DNA of 64,000 bases from JBBKXR01 sp037969585. Lineage in GTDB: Bacteria; Verrucomicrobiota; Verrucomicrobiia; Verrucomicrobiales; DEV007. The translations under genes were made by a program, and so were the position numbers. This document shows positions 18,708 through 26,826 of the stretch, one piece after another. The notes below the pieces were generated by a model, which was given only the letters and a program-made list of their open reading frames with translations, did no database searches and was not told the DNA's origin. The stretch spans positions 1-64,000 of the forward strand of contig JBBKXR010000163.1 in the NCBI GenBank assembly GCA_037969585.1, given 5' to 3'. How positions within the stretch are numbered: position 1 is the stretch's first letter; the number at the start of each line of letters is the position of its first letter.

Positions 18708-20108
18708 TTACTCCGTCCACTCGGTGATCGCTTTGCGCTCTTTGAGCGGGTACCAATCAGCGATCTTCGTGGCCAGATCGGCAACGATTTCAGGATGATC
18801 TTTGGCTAGATTTTTGGTTTCGTCAGGATCGGCGATGACATCGTAGAGCTGCGGGCGACGTTCTTCACGGGGATGCGTCGCCGCGTACCGACCGAGAGTG
18901 CCGTCGTAGGTGAGCAGCAGCTTCCATTTCCCTTCAACCGCCCAGCGATAGAGCAGCGAAGCTTCCGGGTCATTGATGTCGGCGATGTCGTGCGCGCCGC
19001 CTTCACCAAAGACGATCTCGCGTGGGCTGGTCTCGCCGCTCTTCAAAACGGGCAGCAAGTTGTAGCCGGGCAGGCTGTCGGGTATCTCGGCACCGGAGGC
19101 AGCGAGCATGGTCGGCACGATGTCGACACTGGAGACGAGTTGCTCGCCGCGATCACCGGGCTTAATGACGCCAGGCCAGCTGTAGAGGGTCGGCTGGCGG
19201 GTGCCGCCTTCGTTGGGCGACTGCTTCGAGCGTGGCATGAAGTTTTTGCCAACGGGATTCTGGATCCAACCGTTGTCGCAGATGTAGACGAACAGGGTGT
19301 TGTCGGTCTGACCGACGTCGTCGATTTTGTCGATGAGCTGGCCGCAGGTTTCGTCGAACCACTCGCACATAGCGTAGTAGCGAGCGACGTGATCGGACTC
19401 GACGCCTTTGGCTTGGTATTTTTTGAAAAGTCGTTCCGGCGGGGTGTGCGGCGTATGCGGCATGAAGGGCGCATACCAGACGTAGAACGGCTTTTCCTCG
19501 GCGACGGCCATGTCGATAAAATCGAACACCGGCTTCATGCCTTCGCGACCGATCTTCAAGCCGTCGTCACCGTGGCGTCCGCCCGGTTGGGGAAAGCCGC
19601 GGGTCATGCCATGAGTGAAACCGCCACGCGTAAAGTTGCCTTCCCACCACTTGCCGGACTGGTGGCTGAGGTAGCCTTTTTCACCGAGCAGTTTTGCGAT
19701 GGTCGGATGTTCATCGACATGAGAAATGAGTTCACCGCGCAGCTTCTCGTATTCAGCGTTCTTGTCGCGGTCGCCTTTCTTCATGTCGGCTAAAATGGTC
19801 GGGTCGTTGCCGGAAACTTTGTGCTGATAGCTGTAGAGGCCAGTCGCCAAGGTCATCAGTGAAGGCCGACACAATGCGGTCGGCACGTAGCCGCGACGAA
19901 AGACGGCGCTGCGCTCCGCGAGTGCGTCGAGATGCGGAGTTTCGATGTGTTCGTGGCCCATGAAGCTGTAGTCGGTCCACGACTGATCGTCAGATAGCAG
20001 CAGAACGATATTCGGCGGGCGCTCGGCCGCCGTGGTCGAGCGTAAAGGCGCAAAGGCGCAGAGAACAAGAACGAGGGAAAATGTAGAGAGGTAGGCGGAG
20101 ATGCGCAT
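18708..20108 (-). CDS. exported sulfatase-family protein with atypical CRPSL signature
   Basis: 466 residues from ATG 20108; the open frame extends upstream to 20396, but the signal peptide (MRISAYLSTFSLVLVLC...STTAAE) fixes this start. Core features: LLLSDDQSW, the nucleophile region TALCRPSLMTLATG (Cys80), HQSGKWWEG, YICDNGW, and LYDVIADPDET near the end. The usual CxPxR signature has Leu84 where arginine is expected. In known sulfatases this arginine lies beside formylglycine and is part of the maturation signature, so activity or maturation may differ. Otherwise a normal-length S1-type enzyme, presumably periplasmic. Confidence 0.88.
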   Translation of the reverse strand: MRISAYLSTFSLVLVLCAFAPLRSTTAAERPPNIVLLLSDDQSWTDYSFMGHEHIETPHLDALAERSAVFRRGYVPTALCRPSLMTLATGLYSYQHKVSGNDPTILADMKKGDRDKNAEYEKLRGELISHVDEHPTIAKLLGEKGYLSHQSGKWWEGNFTRGGFTHGMTRGFPQPGGRHGDDGLKIGREGMKPVFDFIDMAVAEEKPFYVWYAPFMPHTPHTPPERLFKKYQAKGVESDHVARYYAMCEWFDETCGQLIDKIDDVGQTDNTLFVYICDNGWIQNPVGKNFMPRSKQSPNEGGTRQPTLYSWPGVIKPGDRGEQLVSSVDIVPTMLAASGAEIPDSLPGYNLLPVLKSGETSPREIVFGEGGAHDIADINDPEASLLYRWAVEGKWKLLLTYDGTLGRYAATHPREERRPQLYDVIADPDETKNLAKDHPEIVADLATKIADWYPLKERKAITEWTE

Positions 20109-20194
20109 AGCCAAGGTTTCGCGAAGGTCGGCGCGGCTGTCAAAGGAGAAATTGAGCAGCCCGCTCTTGAGCAGCTTGTTCTGCGACTGATGAA

Positions 20195-20665
20195 CTAGGT
20201 CTCCTTGGCCAGCAGTCGTTTCAGTGCGATGACGTCGATTTGATCTTTCTCGCGGACAGAGCTGGATTTCAATCGAATGAGGTCTTTCCTGCTCGCGAAG
20301 CAAATCGTGCTCCCGGCGACGGTCGTCACTCCAGCAGATTCCATGAGGTTCTGAAAACGCAGGCCGGACATCGTGGTAAAAATATCGATCTGACAATCTT
20401 CAGTCGACTCTACCACCCGGATAGCGCCCGCTGCGTCTTCCGAAAAATCATCTACCGAAAGCTCACGGGCAAATCCCTCACCGAATTCGCTCAGGCATTT
20501 GAGTAGACGTTCGATGCTGGCTGGCGAAGATTGGACAAGGGTATCCACATCTTCCGTCAGACGAATGTAGCCGTTCAGTGCCACGGCGAATCCTCCTACC
20601 CCGACGAAGCGAACCTTCGCGTCAGTTAGCTTTACCAACAGTTTTTGGAACGAGGGTTGCATCAT
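20195..20665 (-). CDS. nucleotidyltransferase-fold protein (MNT/AbiEii-like)
   Basis: 156 residues from ATG 20665 (a second ATG follows directly); GGAAAAG precedes it closely. The motif VGGFAVALNGYIRLTEDVD carries the glycine pair and the Asp-x-Asp of minimal nucleotidyltransferases, and CQIDIFTT supplies the third acidic residue. C-terminal helical segment with KDLIRLKSSSVREKDQIDVIALKRLL, as in relatives that act as toxins or tRNA/protein nucleotidylating enzymes. A 65-residue ORF overlaps its start upstream on the same strand, an arrangement seen in toxin-antitoxin pairs. Function not proven. Confidence 0.8.
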   Translation of the reverse strand: MMQPSFQKLLVKLTDAKVRFVGVGGFAVALNGYIRLTEDVDTLVQSSPASIERLLKCLSEFGEGFARELSVDDFSEDAAGAIRVVESTEDCQIDIFTTMSGLRFQNLMESAGVTTVAGSTICFASRKDLIRLKSSSVREKDQIDVIALKRLLAKET

Positions 20666-20819
20666 CTTTTCCGCGCCAGTCGGGACCGGGAATTGCGTTT
20701 GCGTTTCGCCAGAGGGCTTCCGAGCGTTGCAAAGGATGTTTGATCTCGAGCGTTCCGCCAACCGATTTTCGAATCGGTTCGGTCAAAGCTGTAGGCTCGT
20801 CTGGGACAGTTTCAGCCAT
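20622..20819 (-). CDS. possible small partner ORF of the nucleotidyltransferase
   Basis: 65 residues from ATG 20819, overlapping the nucleotidyltransferase start by 44 bases in another frame. Polar and Pro-rich with no signal peptide or transmembrane segment (MAETVPDEPTALTEPIRK, GPDWRGKDD). No Shine-Dalgarno site is visible, and I recognise no family. It may be a genuine small gene translationally coupled to the next one, or a chance ORF. Confidence 0.35.
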   Translation of the reverse strand: MAETVPDEPTALTEPIRKSVGGTLEIKHPLQRSEALWRNANAIPGPDWRGKDDATLVPKTVGKAN

Positions 20820-20887
20820 AAAGGAAATGTAGCGGATGCGAACGGTATTTAATCCGGTATATCGGCCCGTTCCCGGGTCCGCCTTTT

Positions 20888-22342
20888 TCAGAATGGGCCT
20901 TGTCGCGTCGGCCCGGGATCCATCGTGAACACGCTCGCGTCGAAAGCGCGTTGCAGGAGTGAGAGCTTACTTTCGGTTGCCGACGGTTGGTTCCACAAGT
21001 TGGTGAATTCGTCAGGGTCATTCTCGAGATCGTAGAGTTCGCCTTCGCCGGTCCCGTGATAGATGACGATCTTTTCTTTTTGGGTGCGCAGGCAGGTGGC
21101 GTAGGCATTGCCGTGCGTCCAACTGTTGTAGTACTCGCAAAAAATCTGTTCGCGCGGTTTTGGGTCGTGGCCAATGAGAGCGGGGACAAGGCTTCGGCCC
21201 TGCAGTCGATCGGCTGGTGCCGGGATTCCAGCGAGCTCAAGTAGAGTGGGCGCGAGGTCGGTGAGCTCCACTGGATCGTTCACTTGGGTGCCATTGCGGA
21301 ACTGGCCGTCGGGGTAGCGGACGATCAGGGGCACCCGGATGGCTTCGTCGTAGAAATGTGGGCCTTTAAAATACAAGTGATGATCGCCGAGCATCTCGCC
21401 GTGATCGCTCATGAAGATCACCAGCGTATTGTCGCGCTGGCCGGTGTCATCGAGTGCGCTGAGAATGCGACCGACTTCATGATCGATGTGCTCACACATT
21501 GCGTAGTAGGCAGCGGTAACCTCCTGCCGGTCGCGATCCGTCATGGCAGCACTGTGAAATTCGCCGGGCGAATTGTGTGCCCATTCCGCGTCGAGTTTTT
21601 GGAACTGTGGCTTATCGATGAGTTCGCCTTCGCGCCGTTTCGGCAGCGGCATGTCGTCGGGGTCGTATCGCGCTAGATACTCCGGTGGGGGATCGAAGGG
21701 GTGATGCGGAGCGAAGCAGTTGAAACTGAAAAACCACGGAGATCGATCTTCGCCACTGGCGTCGCGGATAAAGTCGATGGTTTCCTCCGCGCACCATGTG
21801 GTTTGATGGAGGTCGGCCGGCATACCGTTTTTGACGTAAGCGGATTCGTTCGGCGGTTGCTGATAGTGTGCGTCCCAAGTGGTGTCCTTCCTGGTTTCGA
21901 GCCATCGCGTGTAGGCATTATCGTGACCCCAGTCCGGTTGAGGGTGGTGCGACCAATGAAAGTCCTGGTCGCGATAGCCGTCATCGATGCGCGCTTCGAC
22001 TTTGCCATCGGAGCACGAGGCGAGATGAAGCTTTCCGGCGAGGCCGCAGCGATAGCCCGCGTCAGCGAACATCTTGGTCAGCAAAATCTCATCGGCTGGC
22101 ATTTGCTGTCCATTTTGGCGACAGCGGGTGGTGCGCGGATAGCGCCCGGTCATAAAACTGGCGCGACTCGGCGTACACACCGGGCTCTGGCAATAGGCCT
22201 GAAGGAAGCTCACGCCGTCGGCGGCGAGTTGATCGAGGTGCGGAGTGCGGATGTGCGAATTTCCGTGTGCAGCGATGGTATCGAAGCGCTGCTGGTCGGT
22301 GCATAACCAGAGAATATTGGGGCGGCGTGTTGGAGCGGACAT
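20888..22342 (-). CDS. sulfatase-family hydrolase without signal peptide
   Basis: 484 residues from ATG 22342. Core: ILWLCTDQQRFD (metal-binding Asp), PVCTPSRASFMTGRY with the formylglycine Cys56, AGKLHLAS, MSDHGEMLGDH and the C-terminal LYDLENDPDEFTNLW. The enzyme starts directly with the catalytic core (MSAPTRRPNILW), with no hydrophobic leader, so it appears cytoplasmic. That implies substrates small enough to be imported, such as sulfated mono- or oligosaccharides, or choline/phosphonate esters, since this subfamily also includes phosphonate monoester hydrolases. No transporter is adjacent. Confidence 0.9.
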   Translation of the reverse strand: MSAPTRRPNILWLCTDQQRFDTIAAHGNSHIRTPHLDQLAADGVSFLQAYCQSPVCTPSRASFMTGRYPRTTRCRQNGQQMPADEILLTKMFADAGYRCGLAGKLHLASCSDGKVEARIDDGYRDQDFHWSHHPQPDWGHDNAYTRWLETRKDTTWDAHYQQPPNESAYVKNGMPADLHQTTWCAEETIDFIRDASGEDRSPWFFSFNCFAPHHPFDPPPEYLARYDPDDMPLPKRREGELIDKPQFQKLDAEWAHNSPGEFHSAAMTDRDRQEVTAAYYAMCEHIDHEVGRILSALDDTGQRDNTLVIFMSDHGEMLGDHHLYFKGPHFYDEAIRVPLIVRYPDGQFRNGTQVNDPVELTDLAPTLLELAGIPAPADRLQGRSLVPALIGHDPKPREQIFCEYYNSWTHGNAYATCLRTQKEKIVIYHGTGEGELYDLENDPDEFTNLWNQPSATESKLSLLQRAFDASVFTMDPGPTRQGPF

Positions 22343-22415
22343 GGGATTGCAATGCCCTCAGCAAAGCCTGTTTTTGAGTTTACCGGCAAGGACTTTCGTG
22401 ACTAGCATCGACATC

Positions 22416-23042
22416 ATGAAAGTTCGTCGCGTTGTCTTGGGGGCACTGGCAGGAACCATCCTGTCTTTTGTTTGGATCAATCTATCGTGGGTCGCTTTCG
22501 ACTTGCACGGCAAGTCGATTCGGCAATTTCCGGATGAGCCTGCGATCGCGGCAGCTCTGAAAGCGCAGAACGTTGAACGCGGCATTTACGTCATTCCGGC
22601 AATGACGGTCGACTACGATGATGAGGCAGGCATGGCCGCCCATTTGGAAGACAATCGCAGGGGCCCCTACATGATGGGCGTCGTGCGGTCGGGAAGTCTT
22701 GAAGAGGCTCCCGCGATGGGACCCTTCATGGCTCGCGGAATAGCGATTCAATTGGTTTCGGCCCTGATCGCGGCAGTATTGTTGGCGGCAGCCGCTTCGA
22801 ATCTGAATTTTATCGGGCGTTTCATGTTCGTGCTGATGCTTGGCGTGTTCGCCGGCGTCACCGGTCATCTGCCGAACTGGAATTGGTGGTGGTTTCCAGT
22901 CGACCACACAGTGGTCAGCATCGCCGACTCGATCATTGGATGGGCGATCGCCGGTCTCGCAATGGCAGCGATCATCAAGCCGACTTCGACTACGCAACCG
23001 ACACCAAAACCCGCAGTTGCAGCTGAGAAAGCCGCTGCTTGA
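22416..23042 (+). CDS. membrane protein of unknown function
   Basis: 208 residues from ATG 22416 (MKVRRVVLGALAG); the open frame upstream to 22245 overlaps the divergent sulfatase and is discounted. N-terminal helix (about 5-27), an extracytoplasmic loop of about 80 residues (ERGIYVIPAM...EEAPAMG), then three hydrophobic helices between about 110 and 195 and an Ala/Lys-rich tail. Spacing suggests a four-helix membrane protein. Family not recognised. Confidence 0.75.
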   Translation: MKVRRVVLGALAGTILSFVWINLSWVAFDLHGKSIRQFPDEPAIAAALKAQNVERGIYVIPAMTVDYDDEAGMAAHLEDNRRGPYMMGVVRSGSLEEAPAMGPFMARGIAIQLVSALIAAVLLAAAASNLNFIGRFMFVLMLGVFAGVTGHLPNWNWWWFPVDHTVVSIADSIIGWAIAGLAMAAIIKPTSTTQPTPKPAVAAEKAAA

Positions 23043-23073
23043 GCGGTTCCAGTGCGAGCCTTTTCCCGCTTCG

Positions 23074-24300
23074 CTAGAGCCCCATCAACGGGGCGGGCAC
23101 CAAAAAAGCGTGCTGCTCGAGCAGGCTTAATGAGCCGTGCCAACTCAGGTATTGAGTGAGGAACACGACCAGGGCGTAGGCGGCAACCACCGGCACTGCG
23201 GCCAGGCGTCCCGCCCAGCGAAAGATTCCGTGGCGATTTTCCTCACGGCGTGCGGCGCGTCCTACCGCCCAGCCACTGAGTAATCGGGCGGGGAAAATAA
23301 AGATCACGAACAGCAAGCTGGGTAGCCAGGCGACCTCGCGTGGGGTGAGCTGAATCTTGAGCAGGTAGAGAGGAATAGCGAAAAGAAGGGTCGTGAACAA
23401 TGCGATCCAGAAGGCGACCGGCGCGCGTCGGAACATGTGGCGGACTGTCTTGACCTCAAACAACGCGGCGAAGCGGTTTTCGCAGGCGAAGTGGGTTTGC
23501 AGGAACGGCAAGTAGAGAACCACGAACATCAGCAGAGCGGCGCCGAAAAGGGAAATAATGGCATTGCCGGCCGGCGGAAGTTGGCCCGCGGCGATAAGGA
23601 TGCCAACCGGTACAATCAGCCAAGCGACGGCGCCGACGAAACCGCGCGCGCCGAGCCAGAAGTAATGTGGCAGTCGCAAGCTGGCGAGGTAATCAAGGGT
23701 GCAGTCACGCATCGAAGTGTAGGTGCCGCGGCGACCGATCCAACGCAAAAGCTTTAGCGGCGCCGGCCACAAAAAATGTTTCAGTTTGCCGCCGCGAATG
23801 CAGGCCCAGACAATGTGGATGACGGCAACGATGGTGAAAAATATCAACGCGATCCGCCAGGCGGAGGCAGTGCCGCTGCCGGGGGCGATCAGTTCGGCAT
23901 CACGCCACATGGATGCGATGAAGCGCACCGGAAGGATAAACAACCAGGCTCCGATGACGATGCGTCCGAGTACGGCGGCTTTGCGAACACCGACGAATCC
24001 GGCGCTTAGCTTGCCTTCGTGGGTGGCGACTCGACCGCTGGCTTCGAGCAGATAGCCGAGGCTGAAGAAGTTCAGAATCGGGATCACCGACAGCGCGGCG
24101 AGACCGAAGATCAGGGCGACAAATCCGAACAGCCAGTCGAGCATCGAACCGAACCAGGCAAAGGCCTTGCGCATCAGCGATGGCGGACGTGGGCCTGCTT
24201 CGCCTGCCGTGACGATTTCGCTGACGGAGGGTGGTGCGGTCGCTGCGGGAGCGAGTGTGACGATCGCGGGTGCGATCGCTGAAGCTTCGGCCTGATCCAT
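23074..24300 (-). CDS. multi-pass membrane protein (possibly DUF4013-like)
   Basis: 408 residues. A 40-residue Ala/Pro-rich cytoplasmic tail is followed by about eight hydrophobic helices (for example GFVALIFGLAALSVIPILNF, AWRIALIFFTIVAVIHIVW, AIISLFGAALLMFVVLYLPF, VAYALVVFLTQYLSW). The opening LGYLLEASGRV resembles the DUF4013 membrane proteins frequent in planctomycetes, but that is from memory of the motif only. Lone gene, convergent with the preceding membrane protein gene. Confidence 0.7.
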   Translation of the reverse strand: MDQAEASAIAPAIVTLAPAATAPPSVSEIVTAGEAGPRPPSLMRKAFAWFGSMLDWLFGFVALIFGLAALSVIPILNFFSLGYLLEASGRVATHEGKLSAGFVGVRKAAVLGRIVIGAWLFILPVRFIASMWRDAELIAPGSGTASAWRIALIFFTIVAVIHIVWACIRGGKLKHFLWPAPLKLLRWIGRRGTYTSMRDCTLDYLASLRLPHYFWLGARGFVGAVAWLIVPVGILIAAGQLPPAGNAIISLFGAALLMFVVLYLPFLQTHFACENRFAALFEVKTVRHMFRRAPVAFWIALFTTLLFAIPLYLLKIQLTPREVAWLPSLLFVIFIFPARLLSGWAVGRAARREENRHGIFRWAGRLAAVPVVAAYALVVFLTQYLSWHGSLSLLEQHAFLVPAPLMGL

Positions 24301-24335
24301 GATACAGGCGCTAGACGGACGATCGGTGCAGTTGG

Positions 24336-25553
24336 TTACATCGCTTCGATGCGGCGTCCCTTGGGCTGACCAATTTCTTCGAGAAGATCGTCGAACCAGG
24401 GTTCGTTGATGTCGAAAGGTTTGCCACCTTTGATGCGCGGGAAATCGATGATCGACATTTTGTTGTCGGCGTCTTCGTCAAGACCGGCGACTCCGCCACG
24501 ACCTTCGAGGGCGGCGACGGCGGCGGTGGCTGCGCTGTCGCGAATCAGTTGCAGGTCCTCGGCGTTGGGCGCTGCGGAGCGGGCAAAGTAGCCGCTTTTC
24601 TGAACGAGAATTTTGTCGACCTTGATGCCTGCCTTGAGATGGTCAGAGAACCATTTACCGACATTCATTTCATCGAGTTTGACGTGACCGAAAGCATCGC
24701 GAGCCACCGGTGCGCCGGTTTCCTTTTCTAGTTCTTTGACGATGTTGTCGATGCCGGCTCCTTCTGAAATGAACACGTTGACGCTGTCGTGCTCGTCCAT
24801 CTTCTGGCAGAGCCGTTCGCACTCGGCTTCCATGTCGATGTGCATCTCCGGAAGCCATACGGCGTCGATGCCCCAACGCATGTGGTGAAGCATCGCTTCG
24901 GGAAGGAAATCGTAGTCCTTGAGGCTGTCCTGATAGCTCTTTGCGGTCGCGGCGGTCAGCCAACCACAGTGGCGGCCCATGACTTCATGGACAATCAGCT
25001 GGCGGACACTGGTGGTGTTTTCGTTGGCGATGTTGCGGAAGAATCGCGCGCCTTGATCGGCGGCGGTAACTGCTCCGAGCGTTTGGCGGATCGGGAAGAC
25101 GTCGTTATCGATGGTCTTGGGAAGTCCGACAACGGTGAGCTCGAAGCCGTTTTCGTTGAGGTAGGCTTCGAGGTCGGCAGCGGTGGTGTTGGTGTCGTCA
25201 CCGCCGATGGTGTGCAGGATTTCGATGCCGTCAGCGGCGAGCTGTTTGGCGGCGACATGCAGCGGCGTTTCGTCTTCTTTGACCAGGCCGCGTCTGACGC
25301 AGTCTTCGACGTTGGTCAGCTTGACTCGGCTGTTACCGATCGGGCTGCCGCCAAATTTGAAAAGGGTCGCATACTGTTCGCGGACTTTCTGGGGAAAGGG
25401 GACCGAGAGCCCTTTCAACAAACCGTGGTAGCCGTTCAGGTAACCCACGAGTTCAGCGTCGGGAGCCAGTTTGTTGTACTGTTCGATGAGTGCGCCGATC
25501 GAGGCTGATAGGCAAGGGGCGATGCCGCCGGCAGTGAGAAATCCGATTTTCAT
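24336..25553 (-). CDS. pfp: pyrophosphate-dependent 6-phosphofructokinase
   Basis: 405 residues from ATG 25553, preceded by AAGGA at a good 6-nt spacing; upstream in-frame codons to 25622 are probably untranslated. It phosphorylates fructose 6-phosphate with PPi (reversible) in glycolysis. Evidence: MKIGFLTAGGIAPCL opening, GGDDT at 117-121 (the second Asp at this position is the mark of PPi- rather than ATP-dependent enzymes), PKTIDND (145-151) with the catalytic Asp, and the MGRHCGW substrate loop. It is divergent from the ROK sugar kinase gene, with 241 bases between. Confidence 0.92.
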   Translation of the reverse strand: MKIGFLTAGGIAPCLSASIGALIEQYNKLAPDAELVGYLNGYHGLLKGLSVPFPQKVREQYATLFKFGGSPIGNSRVKLTNVEDCVRRGLVKEDETPLHVAAKQLAADGIEILHTIGGDDTNTTAADLEAYLNENGFELTVVGLPKTIDNDVFPIRQTLGAVTAADQGARFFRNIANENTTSVRQLIVHEVMGRHCGWLTAATAKSYQDSLKDYDFLPEAMLHHMRWGIDAVWLPEMHIDMEAECERLCQKMDEHDSVNVFISEGAGIDNIVKELEKETGAPVARDAFGHVKLDEMNVGKWFSDHLKAGIKVDKILVQKSGYFARSAAPNAEDLQLIRDSAATAAVAALEGRGGVAGLDEDADNKMSIIDFPRIKGGKPFDINEPWFDDLLEEIGQPKGRRIEAM

Positions 25554-25693
25554 GAGGTCCTTAGGTGTAGTGGGTTCCTGCGCTGTGGATGCCTTTTGGC
25601 TTTCCACGATGCGCGCGCACACTGAACTTTCCGTTTCGCATTGTCAAGGAAGGCACTGGGTGCGGCGAGTGGCTTTTGGTATTAAAATTGGCG

Positions 25694-25722
25694 TTGACGC
25701 TGGGCTGCGGGACACCTATGCC
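25694..25722 (+). promoter_or_regulatory. candidate sigma-70-type promoter of the ROK kinase gene
   Basis: TTGACG at 25694-25699, then 17 bases, then TATGCC at 25717-25722; transcription would begin near 25729, about 65 bases before the ATG. The -35 is near consensus; the -10 is weak. Confidence 0.4.
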
Positions 25723-25794
25723 TGATCGCTGTCGCCAGGCGCGGAATTAGACTGTGAAGTGACAGACTCAAGGGAGAAGGGAACTGTTAATACT

Positions 25795-26814
25795 ATGAGT
25801 GAAGAAGCATCTTTTTACGGCGGTTTGGATATTGGTGGAACGACGGTGAAAACCGTTCTGGTTGACGGTATGGGTGAGCAGATAGGTGAAATGGTCGAGG
25901 TGCGCAGCAAGGTCGATGAGGGCTACGAGGCGACGTTCGGCCAGTTGCGATCGGCGCTCGAGCAGTTGGCGCAAAATGCGGGCATCACTTTTGATAAGAT
26001 CCGCGGTGTCGGACTGGATGTGCCGGCACCGTGCTGCGACGGCGTCGTCTGGAGTAAGGCGAACTTGGCTCAGGATTGGGTGGGAGTAGATATTCGCGGC
26101 AAGCTTTCCGAGCGGCTGGGTGTTCCAGTTTATATGACCAACGACGGCAGTGCAGCGGCGGTTGGCGAGTATGCATTGCGCCGCAAACATCTCGGCAGTT
26201 TGCTTTTTGCAGCGCCGGGAACGGGGCTTGCGGGTGGTCTGGTCCTACCGGGTGGACAAATTTACGAAGGCGCCAACGGCTTGTCGCTGGAGGTCGGGCA
26301 CAACTCGGTGCCACACCGTGAAGATGACGGTGAATTGCCGCAGTGTTCGTGTGGAATGTACGGCTGCACGGAGGCGTGGGTGTCTCTGGTAGCGTTGCGC
26401 CGTCGGGTGCGTTTGGAATTGGCGAAGCCGGAAAATGCCGGGCATCCGCTCAATCAAGGTGGCTTGTCTGACAAGGAGCAGGCCTTTGCTTTGCGTGATT
26501 ACGCGACGGCCGGCGATGCCTTGGCGATATCGATTTTTCAGCAACAGGGACAGATCTTTGGTCACGCCCTCGCTGACCTGACGCGCCTGTTCGATCCCGG
26601 CCTGATCGTGATCGGTGGCGGTCTCGCCGAAACTTCGTTTCGCGATCAGTATATGGAGTGGGTGATGGAGGGCTTCCGTAAACGGGCCTGGCCGGTTTAC
26701 ATCGAAAGCCCGGTTGAGCCGGGGCGGAAAACCACCCGCTTCGAATGGGCGATCGGTGGCGATGCCGCGGGCGCGCTGGGCATGGGCTACACCGCGCGCG
26801 AATTGTTTAGGTGA
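25795..26814 (+). CDS. ROK-family sugar kinase (glucokinase-like)
   Basis: 339 residues from ATG 25795; an upstream GTG at 25759 is in frame, and the purine-rich AGGGAGAAGGG lies about 14 nt from the ATG. ATP motif LDIGGTTVKTVLVDG (11-25), catalytic Asp117 in TNDGSAAAVGE, GTGLAGGLVLPG, the HxxN-type LEVGHNSVPH, and the ROK zinc motif CSCGMYGC (Cys184, Cys186, Cys191). No N-terminal helix-turn-helix, so a kinase rather than a repressor. It phosphorylates glucose or a similar hexose in the cytoplasm. It is divergent from PPi-phosphofructokinase, so the pair may be controlled together at the start of glycolysis. Confidence 0.9.
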   Translation: MSEEASFYGGLDIGGTTVKTVLVDGMGEQIGEMVEVRSKVDEGYEATFGQLRSALEQLAQNAGITFDKIRGVGLDVPAPCCDGVVWSKANLAQDWVGVDIRGKLSERLGVPVYMTNDGSAAAVGEYALRRKHLGSLLFAAPGTGLAGGLVLPGGQIYEGANGLSLEVGHNSVPHREDDGELPQCSCGMYGCTEAWVSLVALRRRVRLELAKPENAGHPLNQGGLSDKEQAFALRDYATAGDALAISIFQQQGQIFGHALADLTRLFDPGLIVIGGGLAETSFRDQYMEWVMEGFRKRAWPVYIESPVEPGRKTTRFEWAIGGDAAGALGMGYTARELFR

Positions 26815-26826
26815 TTCGTTAATGCG

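Noticed and set aside
25184..25202. GGDD resembling a cyclic-di-GMP GGDEF motif
   Set aside because: It is the PPi-specific GGDD of phosphofructokinase; the rest of the protein is a PFK.
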